Below, piece by piece: positions 44,905 to 53,787 of a stretch of DNA of 64,000 nt. Within the stretch, counting starts at the first letter, position 1. Every line of letters starts with the position of its first letter. Below the pieces are notes generated by a model. The model was not told the DNA's origin. It saw only the letters and a list, made by a program, of their open reading frames with translations, and searched no databases. The stretch covers positions 17,191-81,190 of the forward strand of contig NZ_JMCC02000035.1 of NCBI RefSeq assembly GCF_000737335.2, read 5' to 3'. A program made the translations under genes and the position numbers. Origin of the DNA: Enhygromyxa salina (lineage in GTDB: Bacteria > Myxococcota_A > Polyangia > Nannocystales > Nannocystaceae).

Positions 44905-45219
44905 TCAGCTCAGCTCGCCGTTCTTGGCCTTCTGCAGCCACATCCGCGCCTCTTTCTCGATGATCTCGAGCGCCTTGCCGCGAAACGGGCGGAACAGCAT
45001 CGGCACGTCGAGCTCGAGCTCGAGCTTCTTGGCCTTGACCGTCATCACGCCCGCGAGGCGCTTGCCGAGCACGGTGAAGCCCAGCTCGACCCGCGACTCG
45101 TTGACCCACTTGTAGCTGTACTCGTACTCGGCGAAGCGTTCTTTGTAGGCGAGCGCGGCCTTGTCGGCGGCGAGCTTGGCGAGGGCGAAGTCGAGGTCGT
45201 GCGGGATGTCGTGTGTCAC
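44905..45219 (-). CDS. Polyhydroxyalkanoic acid system-like protein
   Basis: 104 residues from a GTG. It matches the small 'polyhydroxyalkanoic acid system' (PHA_gran_rgn) family by length and by LDFALAKLAADKAALAYKER, RVELGFTVLGKRLAGVMTV and a C-terminal helix ending WLQKAKNG. Family members sit on or regulate storage granules in some proteobacteria, but function is weakly established. It faces the second lspA; only 40 bp separate their ends. No PHA synthase gene is in the window. Confidence 0.8.
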   Translation of the reverse strand: MTHDIPHDLDFALAKLAADKAALAYKERFAEYEYSYKWVNESRVELGFTVLGKRLAGVMTVKAKKLELELDVPMLFRPFRGKALEIIEKEARMWLQKAKNGELS

Positions 45220-45329
45220 GGGGCCGAGAGTCTAGGCGCCCCGATCCGCGGTCGCAAACGGCCTGTCCTTGCCCCTGGTGCCGTCTGTGTGGGTCGGCCC
45301 AGGTGCGCATGGCTCTGCTCACTGGCGCT

Positions 45330-46019
45330 TCACTCGTTGGGGTCGTCGTCGTCCGCGCTGACCTCTTCGGTCTTGCCCGCGAGCGCGTCGATGAAGCCCT
45401 TGGTGTAGCTGAAGGCGCTCCACACCGACAACACCGCCGACACGTACAGCAGCAGCATCCCGATCTCATAGAAGCGCAGCCACCCGCCCCACGGCGCGAG
45501 ATACGGGAAGTAGATCAGCACGCAGGCGATCCCGATCACCTGAAAGCTGGTCTTGGCCTTGCCGCCAGCCCCGGCGGTGATCTCGATGCCTTCGTTGATC
45601 GCGATGGTTCGGAGCCCCGAGATGTAAAATTCACGACCCAGCAGGACCGCGATCAGCCACGGCGGCATTCGGCCCTCGGCGCACAGATAGACCAGCAGCG
45701 CCATGACCATGATCTTGTCGGCGAGCGGGTCGGCGAACTTTCCGAAGAAGGTCACCAATCCGCGTCGGCGCGCCAGCCAGCCATCGAGCACGTCGAGGCC
45801 GCCGGCGATCAGGAACAGCGCCATCGCCACCACGCCCTTGAACGGGTCGGTCTTGTCGACCAGCATCAAGATCGGCGGGATCATCAGGATCCGCCCAATC
45901 GTGATCATGTTGGGGAGGTTGAGGATCTCGCGCTTGAAGCCCTCGAGCCGGGGCCGTCGCCGGGTCCGGCCCGACTTGCGCTGTGGGTTGGCGCCGCTCA
46001 ATCGGGCTCCCTGACCCAA
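45330..46019 (-). CDS. pgsA: CDP-diacylglycerol--glycerol-3-phosphate 3-phosphatidyltransferase
   Basis: 229 residues. The CDP-alcohol phosphotransferase motif D-G-x2-A-R-x8-G-x3-D-x3-D is intact (DVLDGWLARR then FGKFADPLADK). NLPNMITIGRILMIPP is the usual N-terminal entry to helix 1, and about five more helices follow. It makes phosphatidylglycerol phosphate in the inner membrane. The open frame starts at a TTG (46019) and overlaps the upstream gene by 22 bp; a shorter start at an ATG at 45908 would cut the conserved LNLPN, so an unusual start is likely. An acidic C-terminal tail (EEVSADDDDPNE) is present. Confidence 0.93.
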   Translation of the reverse strand: MGQGARLSGANPQRKSGRTRRRPRLEGFKREILNLPNMITIGRILMIPPILMLVDKTDPFKGVVAMALFLIAGGLDVLDGWLARRRGLVTFFGKFADPLADKIMVMALLVYLCAEGRMPPWLIAVLLGREFYISGLRTIAINEGIEITAGAGGKAKTSFQVIGIACVLIYFPYLAPWGGWLRFYEIGMLLLYVSAVLSVWSAFSYTKGFIDALAGKTEEVSADDDDPNE

Positions 46020-46726
46020 TCCGAGACGCGACCAGGCTCCTCGACCTCGACCAAGTCGGCGTCGCTGAGCTCGAGTGTGTCATCGCGGCGGCCGGTGCCC
46101 CTCGAGCGCCCACCCGGGAGCGCCACGAACACCGCGCCCTCGCCCTCGCAGCGCAGAAACGGGCTGCGCCGCTCGGCGGCGGGGACAACGTTGCCGACCC
46201 AACCGACGAACCCGCTGGCGTGGACGCGATGCGGCCGCTCGGGCGAGACCTTGACCGCGACCAGCTCACCCGACACCCGCAGCGCGACCATGCCCTCGCC
46301 GGCCACCCGAACCAGCGAGATGCCCTTGGTGTCGCGCGAGCCCGGCAGCATGCCAACATCCCACATCAAGGTGGCATCGAGCGCCCACAACAGCGGCTCG
46401 ACAAAGAAGCACAGATCCCGCTCGAGTCGGAGCGGATAGAAGCGCTCGTTCTCCCGCGAGATGATCAGATAGCCTTCGCCCTCGAGCGAAGCCAAGCGTC
46501 GAAACACATCTGGGACGGCGCGACCCTGCATCCGCCGATTGAGCGGGCGGATCTCCAGGTTCTCGCTGCAGACCAGCAGCGAGTCCGTTCGCGTCATGGT
46601 CTCACCGGTGACGTTGACGAGCAGGTGACCATCACGCGTGAGCGAGAGCGTGCCCGTTCCCGGCTCCGGCGTCAGCAGGCGGCTGAACGCAAAGCTGGTC
46701 ACGCCGGGGATGTCGGTGGTCGTCAC
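45998..46726 (-). CDS. AIM24-like family protein
   Basis: 242 residues from a GTG at 46726. The pattern of short beta strands and glycine turns (TGTLSLTRDGHLLVNVTGE, RLASLEGEGYLIISREN, FFVEPLLWALDATLMWDVG) resembles the AIM24/TIGR00266 family, beta-helix-like proteins with no known enzymatic role. It overlaps pgsA by 22 bp. The longer frame reaching 46894 is Arg/Pro/Ser rich and lacks conservation, so I use the later start. Assignment is by pattern only. Confidence 0.65.
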   Translation of the reverse strand: MTTTDIPGVTSFAFSRLLTPEPGTGTLSLTRDGHLLVNVTGETMTRTDSLLVCSENLEIRPLNRRMQGRAVPDVFRRLASLEGEGYLIISRENERFYPLRLERDLCFFVEPLLWALDATLMWDVGMLPGSRDTKGISLVRVAGEGMVALRVSGELVAVKVSPERPHRVHASGFVGWVGNVVPAAERRSPFLRCEGEGAVFVALPGGRSRGTGRRDDTLELSDADLVEVEEPGRVSDWVREPD

Positions 46727-46989
46727 GAGGCCAGAAGCTAACCCGAGGGCCGGTGCGTGGGCAACGCGGCCCTCTCGGCGGCGCGCGGTCAGGCCGAAGC
46801 GGGAGCGGGAGCTCGCCCGTGCGGCCGGTCGGTCATGTGACGGGCTCGGGGCGGAGGGTCTGGGGCGAGGCTGACACCGTTCGACACCACCCATTGTCAG
46901 CTGCGACGGGCCAGCTCGACCGAGCCCTCGCGCCTCATACGTACGTACGATAAAGCCAAGATCGCGCGTCCTGGGTATAGAATCCTATC

Positions 46990-47628
46990 GTGGGCGTCGA
47001 TTCACTCCGCATTGAGCGCGTTCTTCGAAGTCTCGTTGCGGCGTCAGAAGGCAACTACAGCGTCCGTATCCCGCTCGAGGATGTGGACGACGAGTTTCTC
47101 GAGATGGAGGTCGGCATCAACTTCCTGCTCGAAGAGCTGCTCGTTCGGCGCAAGGAGAACGAGGCCCAGCGCGAAGAGATCATCGCAGGCGCCAAGCAGA
47201 TCGCCGCCCAGTCCGCCGCGCTCGTCGCCGCGCTCTCGACCCCGATCATCGTGGTCTGGCCGGGCGTGCTCGCGCTCCCGCTGATCGGCCCCATTGACTC
47301 CGAGCGGGCGAGCCACATCAGCGCCACGCTGCTCGCCCGCGTGACCGCAGAGCGAGCCACCCACGTCATCCTCGATCTCACGGGCGTCGATCGGGTCGAG
47401 ACCCAGACCTTGACGGCGCTGCTGCGAATGATCCGGTCCCTGCGTCTCATCGGCGCTGCGTGCTTCGTCACCGGGATCAGTGCTCGGGGCGCCCGCCAGA
47501 TCGTCGAGCTTGGCGTCGAGGCCGCCCACTTCAGGTCCCTGAGCCGGGTCTCGGACGCGCTCGCGTTGGTGCTGGCCGAGAAAACGGTCAAGCGAGGCGA
47601 CACCAGGCATTTCACCGCGCCCCCCTAA
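46990..47628 (+). CDS. RsbR-like STAS domain protein
   Basis: 212 residues from a GTG. Residues about 1-75 hold a HAMP-like stretch (EGNYSVRIPLEDVDDEFLEM) and a helix that would dimerise; residues about 82-200 form a STAS domain of RsbR type: STPIIVVWPGVLALPLIGPI is the family opening and VILDLTGVDRVETQTLTALL the phosphorylated helix region, with Thr/Thr where RsbR has its kinase sites. RsbR proteins form stressosomes controlling stress kinases; no RsbS or RsbT gene is visible here. The next gene, also STAS-like, starts 24 bp later. Upstream 263 bp contain no gene; a TATAGAAT at 46974 could be a -10 element. Confidence 0.8.
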   Translation: MGVDSLRIERVLRSLVAASEGNYSVRIPLEDVDDEFLEMEVGINFLLEELLVRRKENEAQREEIIAGAKQIAAQSAALVAALSTPIIVVWPGVLALPLIGPIDSERASHISATLLARVTAERATHVILDLTGVDRVETQTLTALLRMIRSLRLIGAACFVTGISARGARQIVELGVEAAHFRSLSRVSDALALVLAEKTVKRGDTRHFTAPP

Positions 47629-47652
47629 TCACCACACCAAGACGAGAGCACC

Positions 47653-48021
47653 ATGCCGTTAGAATTCGAAGATGCCGTCAGCCCCAGCGGTGTTCCCTAC
47701 CTCTGTATCCACGCGTCTGGCCAAGTCTCGCTAGCGGACGGTCATGCGTTCGCCGCCTTGATCGCGCCGGGCGCCCGCCACCACCGCGGGCTGGTGCTCT
47801 CGCGGGTCGCCAAAGGCACCGAATACTCGCCCGAGGTCCGCAAGTTCTTTCCGACCGTTCACGAAGACTTCACGGCCGTCGCGGCGATCGTGACCAGCCC
47901 GATCGTTCGCGCGGCGATCAACCTGATGCTGCGCTTCGCCAATTCCAGCGGCGCCGTGCTGCGCATGTTCACGAGCGAGACCGAGGCGATGGCGTGGCTA
48001 GAGAGCCACGTCAGCGCCTGA
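47653..48021 (+). CDS. SpoIIAA/STAS-like hypothetical protein
   Basis: 122 residues. The layout (VSPSGVPYLCIHASGQVSLA, a central VHEDFTAVAAIVTSPIVRAA helix and an AMAWLESHVSA end) is like the SpoIIAA-like/SEC14-like fold proteins often found beside STAS proteins. No phosphorylation motif is certain. Co-transcription with the RsbR-like gene is likely from the 24-bp gap. Confidence 0.7.
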   Translation: MPLEFEDAVSPSGVPYLCIHASGQVSLADGHAFAALIAPGARHHRGLVLSRVAKGTEYSPEVRKFFPTVHEDFTAVAAIVTSPIVRAAINLMLRFANSSGAVLRMFTSETEAMAWLESHVSA

Positions 48022-48045
48022 ATGGGCCCCCAAGGGCGCGCTGAT

Positions 48046-48078
48046 CAGATTGTCCAGATTGTCCAGATTGTCCAGATC
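48046..48078. repeat. 9-bp tandem repeat
   Basis: Three full copies of CAGATTGTC plus a partial fourth, between the ends of two convergent genes. Short, of unknown significance. Confidence 0.9.
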
Positions 48079-48084
48079 CGGGCG

Positions 48085-49524
48085 TCACAGCTTGCGGGCC
48101 GCATACACGACCCCGAGGCACATCTCGTCGTAGGTGCCGTCGCCCCACCCAATGGTCTCGGGCTGCTTGGGCTCGCCGTTGATCATGGGCTGGTTGGCCT
48201 CGGTGTTGTCGTAGTAGCAGTCGAGCTGCATGGAGTCGCCTGCCCCGAAGCTGCGCGGCTGCTGGTGCATGTAGTCACCCTGCCAATTGAAGTCCCAGTC
48301 GTCGATCTGCAGCAGGCAGTCCTCGCCGCCCTCGCTGGGCAAGATCGACAATTTCGCGTGGGTGCCGATCAAGTGCATGTGCAGCGCGCTGCGCCAGATG
48401 TCGATCTCTTCGGCCGGGCCAACGCCGAGCACGGCAAGCGTGTACGCGAAGAAGTCACCCTCCCGTGGCAGCGTGGCGGCGTGGTGAACGTTGGCGTCAC
48501 CGGCTGGGATCGTCATGGGCGAGATCCCAAATGGCCACCTGTAGTCGGTGACCGGCACGAAGGTGCCAGGCCGCTCGACCGTGTCGGTGATCTGAAAGCC
48601 CAGCGTGGTTTGATCTGGACCCAGCTGCTGCCCGATCGTGCTGTAGTGGACCTGGACGATCAGCCACGAGCCAGGCTCGACCTTGATCCCCGTGCCCTCT
48701 GGGGCCCGCCACGCGTCCATCCCAGGCACCCAGTCACCGAGCCAGCGCGCGGTCCAGTCGAGCTTGCCGGGGCCACCAAAGCACTCGTAGCCAGGCCCGG
48801 GCTCGGCGTCGTCGAGGTCGTGGTAGAAGCTGGCCTGCTCCGCGTCGGCGACGAAGCTGATCACGTGGTGAACCAGCTCGAGCTGGTCCGGGTACACGAC
48901 CTGCCCGGTCACATACACCGGCTCGGTCAGATCCTCGGGCCACGGCACCATGAAGCAGCGATAGTCATCGGGCGTCGCGGTTGGGGTGTAGACCTCGGGG
49001 ATCTGCAGGGTGAAGTCGGACACGAACGGCTCTGGCGGCGTCGGATCGGGCGTCGCGTTGGCGGCGTCCCCCTCCGGGTACCCGGCGTCGATCCACGCCA
49101 ACAGCACCTCGCGGGCCTCGACAGGCAGGCTGCGATCCCCCTCGAAGCTGTTGCAGTCCGGGTTGGGCGGCCACGGCGGCATGCTCAGATCCCCGATCGA
49201 CGGCGGCAAGATCGGCGCGAGCTCCTGAACTTGCGCCCAAGTCTCGAGCGCGAACGGACCAATGCCCCCTTCGAGGTGGCACGTGACGCAATACTGGTCG
49301 AGGATCGGCTTGGCGTCGCTCCAGTAGCTCAGCGCCGCGCTTGGATCGCCGTCGCCGTCGCCCGTGGTTGGATCGCCGTCGCCGTCGCCCGTGGTCGGAT
49401 CGCCGTCGCCGGTCGTCGTGTCGGGATCGCCAAGCTCGTCGCCGCCGCCGCCATCCCCACACGCGGGCAGCGCCACGAGTGACAGCCCGAGCAACGTCAC
49501 AAACAGGGGTGCCTTGGTCGACAT
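48085..49524 (-). CDS. Copper type II ascorbate-dependent monooxygenase-like lipoprotein
   Basis: 479 residues. A lipoprotein signal (LLGLSLVALPAC), a GDGDP-repeat linker (encoded by a GGCGAC-type microsatellite at 49348-49410), then a small c-type-like segment with a single CVTCH motif, and a two-domain copper monooxygenase region: YPDQLELVHHVISF and LIVQVHYSTIG (CuH ligands), SALHMHLIGTHAK and GTYDEMCLGVVY (CuM Met). This combination of CxxCH plus monooxygenase domains is recurrent in myxobacteria; the substrate is unknown. The CxxCH would hold heme outside the cytoplasm. Confidence 0.85.
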   Translation of the reverse strand: MSTKAPLFVTLLGLSLVALPACGDGGGGDELGDPDTTTGDGDPTTGDGDGDPTTGDGDGDPSAALSYWSDAKPILDQYCVTCHLEGGIGPFALETWAQVQELAPILPPSIGDLSMPPWPPNPDCNSFEGDRSLPVEAREVLLAWIDAGYPEGDAANATPDPTPPEPFVSDFTLQIPEVYTPTATPDDYRCFMVPWPEDLTEPVYVTGQVVYPDQLELVHHVISFVADAEQASFYHDLDDAEPGPGYECFGGPGKLDWTARWLGDWVPGMDAWRAPEGTGIKVEPGSWLIVQVHYSTIGQQLGPDQTTLGFQITDTVERPGTFVPVTDYRWPFGISPMTIPAGDANVHHAATLPREGDFFAYTLAVLGVGPAEEIDIWRSALHMHLIGTHAKLSILPSEGGEDCLLQIDDWDFNWQGDYMHQQPRSFGAGDSMQLDCYYDNTEANQPMINGEPKQPETIGWGDGTYDEMCLGVVYAARKL

Positions 49525-49605
49525 GACCCGTGATACCAGGCACTCGGGCGCGCGTATATGACTCGCGCCGGCCACCGACCGAAAACCAGTCTTGGCCGCC
49601 AGTGA

Positions 49606-50376
49606 CTACAAGATGTTGCGGGCCGGCCCGCGGCGGAGCTCGCCGCCGCCGAGCTGGGACTGACGCTCGTACGCGTAGTAGCGACGCAGCACGCCTTTGA
49701 CGTAGGCCCGGGTCTCTACATAGGGCGGCACCCCGTTGTACTTCACGACCGCGCCCGCGCCGGCGTTGTAGCCGGCCGCGACCAGCACCATGTCACCGTT
49801 GAAGCGGTTGGCTAGCAGCCGCAGCAGCTTGCAGCCGCCGTAGATGTTCTGACGCGGATCAAAGGGCTGCGGGACCCCAAGGAACTTGGCGGTGCCCGGC
49901 ATCAGCTGCATCAGGCCCATGGCGCCAGCCCGGCTCACCGCGTTGGGGTTGTAGCGGCTCTCGGTGTGGATGACCGCGCGCACGAACGACTCGGGGAGCT
50001 GGTAGCGACGGGCCGCGCCGCGGATGTACGCGTCGTAGCGGTGGGCCTTCTCGCTGTCGAGCGCGAGGTTCGCAGCGCCCGCGCTGCCTGGTCCGCGGGG
50101 GATCTCGGCGAGGTTCGTGCGGTTGGCGGCGATGCTCTTGTAGAGCTTCCAGTCGCCGTTCTTGCCGCGCGGGCGGTTGGTGATGTGGAGGACGCCGTCC
50201 TCGTCGGTGTACTTGAAGTAGTTGTTGCTGTTGGGGTTGGGCTTGCCCGCGTCGACCTGCGCGGGACTCGCGAGCAGGACGACGGCGCCCAAGCTGAGGC
50301 CCGCCGCGGCCAAGCGCCAACACCGGCCCGCGGATGAGCGTGTACCGATCGCCCTCAAACAGCTTCGCGCGCGCAT
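49606..50376 (-). CDS. Lytic transglycosylase (SLT domain)
   Basis: 256 residues. A signal peptide (AAAGLSLGAVVLLASPAQVDA) is followed by a DUF4124-type short domain (YFKYTDEDGVLHITNRP) and an SLT domain: the catalytic glutamate E139 in AVIHTESRYNPNAVS, then GAMGLMQLMPGTAKFLG and GYNAGAGAVVKYNG. It cleaves peptidoglycan with anhydro-muramyl ends. An ATG at 50376 is preferred to a GTG three codons upstream. It diverges from nadB. Confidence 0.93.
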   Translation of the reverse strand: MRARSCLRAIGTRSSAGRCWRLAAAGLSLGAVVLLASPAQVDAGKPNPNSNNYFKYTDEDGVLHITNRPRGKNGDWKLYKSIAANRTNLAEIPRGPGSAGAANLALDSEKAHRYDAYIRGAARRYQLPESFVRAVIHTESRYNPNAVSRAGAMGLMQLMPGTAKFLGVPQPFDPRQNIYGGCKLLRLLANRFNGDMVLVAAGYNAGAGAVVKYNGVPPYVETRAYVKGVLRRYYAYERQSQLGGGELRRGPARNIL

Positions 50377-50483
50377 CCACGCCACTCTAACAGCACCGCC
50401 GCCGCTCGCCGAACAAACAGCCCTACACCGGACTGGGACAAACCGATATTGTCTGGCCCCACGGGCATCCTCGCACTCCAGGG

Positions 50484-52121
50484 ATGCCCCCTCCCCCCGA
50501 GCCCGTGTCGAACGCGCCCCACGTCCATCACACCGACACGCTGGTGCTCGGCAGCGGCCTCGCGGGCTTGTACTTCGCGCTGCAGGTCGCCGATCGCCGC
50601 AGCGTCACGATCTTGACCAAGCACCGGCGCGAGTCGTCGAACACCCGCTGGGCCCAAGGCGGGATCTCGGCGGTGTTCTCGCCCGAGGACAGCCTCGATG
50701 CCCACGTCGCCGACACCCTGGCCGTTGGGGCGGGGCTGTGTCGCGAGGCCATGGTCCGGCGGGCCGTCGAGCACGGGCCAGGGATCGTGGTCAGGCTCGC
50801 CGAACAATTTGGCGTGCAGTTCGATCGCTCGGGCAACGACCCAAGCTCGCCCTTCGAGCTTGGCCGCGAGGGCGGCCACTCCAGCCGCCGCGTGGTCCAC
50901 CACCGCGACATGACCGGCGCCGAGATCGAGCGGGCGCTGATCGAGGCCGTCGAGCGCCACCCCAACATCCAGATCCTCGAGCACCACGACGTCATCGATC
51001 TGCTCAGCTTCGCCCACCTCGAAGCCGGCTCGCAGGATCGTGGCTGCTTCGGCTGCTACGCCCTGGACATCGTCAACGACCGGGTGCTCGCGTTTGTCTC
51101 GCCGGTGACCGTGCTCGCAACCGGCGGCGCGGGCAAGGTCTACCGCTACACCTCCAACCCCCACATCGCGACGGGCGACGGGATCGCAATGGCGTACCGC
51201 ATTGGCGCCGAGGTCGGAAACCTCGAGTTCATGCAGTTCCACCCGACGATCCTGTTCCACCCCGACGCCAAGAGCTTCCTGATCTCAGAGGCGCTGCGCG
51301 GCGAGGGCGGGATCCTGCGCACGATCGGCGGCCAGGATCTCATGCAGTCGCGGCATCCAATGGGCAGCCTGGCACCGCGCGACGTGGTCGCCCGAGAGAT
51401 CGACGCCGAGCTCAAGCGCAGCGGGGCCAACAACGTGCTGCTGGACATGACGCACCTCGATCACGACTTCATCGTCGATCGATTCCCGGCGATCCATGCC
51501 CGCTGCACTGCGCTGGGCATCGACATGCGCAAGGTCCCGATCCCGGTGGTACCCGCCGCGCACTACACCTGCGGCGGCGTGGTCGTGGATCCCTGGGGCC
51601 GCACCGCGATCCCCGGGCTCCTGGCGATCGGCGAGGTCGCGATGAGCGGGATGCACGGCGCCTGCCGCCTCGCGAGCAACTCGCTGCTCGAGGCCGTGGT
51701 GCTCGCCGCGGGCGCCGCCGAGGTCTGCGACGAGTTCGGCGTCACCCCACCGCGCAAAGTAGAAGCGTGGAACGAGGGCGACGCCGTCGACTCGGGCGAG
51801 GCCGTGATGGTCACCGCCAACTGGGAAGAGGTGCGCGCGCTGATGTGGAACTACGTCGGCATTGTCCGCTCCGACAAGCGCCTGGCCCGGGCCCGACGTC
51901 GGCTCGAGATCCTTCATCAAGAGATCCGCGAGTACTACTGGCACTACCGGCTCACGCGCGACGTGCTCGAGCTGCGCTCGATCGCCCTCGTCGGCTACCT
52001 CATGGTCGAGAGCGCCTCGCGGCGGCGAGAGAGCCGTGGCCTGCACTACACTCTGGACTACCCGCAGACCGACCCCGGCCAAGCTCGGGAGACGATCTTC
52101 ACCCGCCAAGACGGACCATGA
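50484..52121 (+). CDS. nadB: L-aspartate oxidase
   Basis: 545 residues, the normal NadB length. The FAD-binding start is DTLVLGSGLAGLYFALQ; RESSNTRWAQGGISAVFS, EFMQFHPTILFHP, HYTCGGVVVDPWG and ACRLASNSLLEAVVLAA are further signatures of NadB rather than succinate dehydrogenase. First step of de novo NAD synthesis, in the cytoplasm. Its stop overlaps the start of the next gene by four bases (ATGA). No nadA or nadC is adjacent. Confidence 0.97.
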   Translation: MPPPPEPVSNAPHVHHTDTLVLGSGLAGLYFALQVADRRSVTILTKHRRESSNTRWAQGGISAVFSPEDSLDAHVADTLAVGAGLCREAMVRRAVEHGPGIVVRLAEQFGVQFDRSGNDPSSPFELGREGGHSSRRVVHHRDMTGAEIERALIEAVERHPNIQILEHHDVIDLLSFAHLEAGSQDRGCFGCYALDIVNDRVLAFVSPVTVLATGGAGKVYRYTSNPHIATGDGIAMAYRIGAEVGNLEFMQFHPTILFHPDAKSFLISEALRGEGGILRTIGGQDLMQSRHPMGSLAPRDVVAREIDAELKRSGANNVLLDMTHLDHDFIVDRFPAIHARCTALGIDMRKVPIPVVPAAHYTCGGVVVDPWGRTAIPGLLAIGEVAMSGMHGACRLASNSLLEAVVLAAGAAEVCDEFGVTPPRKVEAWNEGDAVDSGEAVMVTANWEEVRALMWNYVGIVRSDKRLARARRRLEILHQEIREYYWHYRLTRDVLELRSIALVGYLMVESASRRRESRGLHYTLDYPQTDPGQARETIFTRQDGP

Positions 52122-52771
52122 ACCTGCTCACGCGATCTTCTTTGCTCGCGGTCGCCCTGCTGATGGCTGGCGCGACCGCTTGCGCCGCCGGTGCCAAGCG
52201 CAACCCCGAGGGCCTGCGCGACGCCTACGCGGCCGCGCTGCGAGCCGACGACCCCGACGCCGCCTACGCCCTGCTCGCCCCCGACGTCCAAGCCCGGACC
52301 GACCCCGCCAAATTCCGCGAGCGCTGGGCCAAGAACAACAAGCAGCACAAGGCTGCGCTCGCGGCCCTCAATTCCATCGACGAAGACCGCGAGACGCCCG
52401 TGTTGACCGGCACGACCACCCACGAAGGGGGCGTGTTGCTGCACTGGACCCACACCAGCGTCGGCTTCTTGGTCGTCGATGGGCTGCCCGGGATCCCCGA
52501 CACCTCGACCCCCGCCGCGACCGCGCGGGCCCTGATCGCCGCGCTGCGAGCGGTCTCGACCGTCCAGCTCGAGCGCGTGCTCGCAACCGAGCTGCTCGAG
52601 CTGCTTGGTGAAGACTGGACCGCGCGCGCCGACGCGATCGAGGCCGCGCTCGAGGAGCCGGGATCGATCAGCTACTCGGCCGACAACGCCCGCGCGGTGC
52701 TGCGCTACGCAGCCGGCGCGATCACCTTCGAGCAAACCTCGCAGGGCTGGCGCGTGTCCGAGATCCGCTAA
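52118..52771 (+). CDS. Hypothetical lipoprotein
   Basis: 217 residues. A signal peptide ending ATAC gives a probable lipoprotein. The mature protein (GLRDAYAAALRADDPDAAYA) looks like a small NTF2-like or SnoaL-type domain, then a helical C-terminal part (QLERVLATELLELLG). It starts within the nadB stop (ATGA) and is therefore translationally coupled to it, but no metabolic link to NAD is evident. Confidence 0.8.
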   Translation: MNLLTRSSLLAVALLMAGATACAAGAKRNPEGLRDAYAAALRADDPDAAYALLAPDVQARTDPAKFRERWAKNNKQHKAALAALNSIDEDRETPVLTGTTTHEGGVLLHWTHTSVGFLVVDGLPGIPDTSTPAATARALIAALRAVSTVQLERVLATELLELLGEDWTARADAIEAALEEPGSISYSADNARAVLRYAAGAITFEQTSQGWRVSEIR

Positions 52772-53132
52772 AGACGCGTCGGCGCCCGCGCGAACGGATG
52801 AACCTCGCCTCTCGAGGGGCTGACCTGAGCCGCGGTCCCCGCCTACCGATCGGTCAGAAATACATATTCGCCCTCGTCAAGCGCCGCGAAAGTCCCCAGC
52901 CTCACGGCCTGCGCTCGCCCGCCGTCTGGACACTATCCCCGCCTCCGAGCTAATATCTGCCGGATTTCCTAAGACATCCGCGGCGCAAAGGTCGTCCAGA
53001 ACAACGTTTGTGCCGTGGACGAGCGCACTACAGGATGTTTGAGCAAATCGGGGCTGTCGGGGCGATCATGCCTCATTTGCGCGCAAAGGCGCGGCTTGCG
53101 CAGCCTTGCCAGCACGGGATCCAAAGGACGCG
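52772..53132. other. Gene-free region upstream of cdnL with a 12-bp palindrome
   Basis: I see no gene. The stretch is less GC-rich than average and holds a perfect palindrome TTTGCGCGCAAA at 53076-53087, 46 bp before the cdnL start, a possible operator. AAAGGA at 53123-53128 is the ribosome binding site for cdnL and supports the ATG at 53133. No tRNA or promoter is convincing. Confidence 0.5.
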
Positions 53133-53630
53133 ATGATCGACACCGAGAACTTCGAGATTGGTATGACCGCGGTCTACCCGGCCCACGGCGTCGCGGACGT
53201 GGTGGGGCTCGAGACCAAGCACGTCGGGGGGCAGGCGCTGCGCTTCTACCACCTGCAGGTCCGCGGGAGCGGCCTCAAGATCATCGTTCCAATCGACAAG
53301 GCCGGTGAAAACGGCATGCGACCGCTCGCCGGCCCCGACGAGATCGACAAGATGTTCGAGCTGCTGCGCGACCACGATGTCCCAGCGGACCGGCAGACCT
53401 GGAACCGGCGCTATCGCAACTTCATGGAGAAGATCCGGACCGGATCGCTCCACGAGGTCGCCGAGGTCTACCGCGATCTGTCCCTGCTTCGCTCACAAAA
53501 GACCCTGTCGCACGGCGAGCGCGAGATGCTGCGGACAGCCCGCGATCTCCTCGTTGGTGAGCTCGCGGTCGCCCGCGAGACCCCCGAGGACGAGGTTGCC
53601 GAACAGCTCGATTCCATGTTTAAGAACTGA
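53133..53630 (+). CDS. cdnL: CarD-like transcription regulator CdnL
   Basis: 165 residues. The N-terminal RNA-polymerase-interaction domain reads FEIGMTAVYPAHGVADVVGL, LRFYHLQVRGSGLKIIVPID, and the C-terminal helical domain WNRRYRNFMEKIRTGSLHEV contains the conserved Trp-Arg-Arg contact to promoter DNA. Lacks the AT-hook tail of CarD proper, as CdnL does. In M. xanthus CdnL is essential for growth and rRNA transcription. Preceded by AAAGGA. Followed by a hairpin repeat and the macro-like gene. Confidence 0.95.
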   Translation: MIDTENFEIGMTAVYPAHGVADVVGLETKHVGGQALRFYHLQVRGSGLKIIVPIDKAGENGMRPLAGPDEIDKMFELLRDHDVPADRQTWNRRYRNFMEKIRTGSLHEVAEVYRDLSLLRSQKTLSHGEREMLRTARDLLVGELAVARETPEDEVAEQLDSMFKN

Positions 53631-53642
53631 GCCGCGCTGGTT

Positions 53643-53689
53643 TCAGCTCGGGTTTCAACTCAGGCGAGGCTTCTCGCCCGCTTGCGAGC
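53643..53689 (+). repeat. 35-bp dispersed hairpin repeat with 10-bp insertion
   Basis: TCAGCTCGGG, then TTTCAACTCA, then GGCGAGGCTTCTCGCCCGCT. The flanks are those of the copies at 42421 and 57216; the core GGCGAG...CTCGCC is a hairpin. It lies 13 bp after the cdnL stop and could act in termination. Confidence 0.7.
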
Positions 53690-53787
53690 GCTGGGCTCCC
53701 AGCTGAACCAGCCGTCCACCCACGCCACCGCTGGCCGGCGCGACCCGCCGCCCAGTCGACCAGAGGGCCAAGATCATCGAAATCCAA

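Noticed and set aside
46890..46990. tRNA gene in the AT-richer gap before the RsbR-like gene
   Set aside because: No cloverleaf or TTC-loop sequence (GGTTCGANTCC) could be found; the same is true for the other gaps.
50222..52117. Long frame across lytic transglycosylase and nadB, reading into the 52118 lipoprotein
   Set aside because: Only the last 217 codons from 52118 have a signal peptide and sensible composition; the rest is a shadow of nadB.
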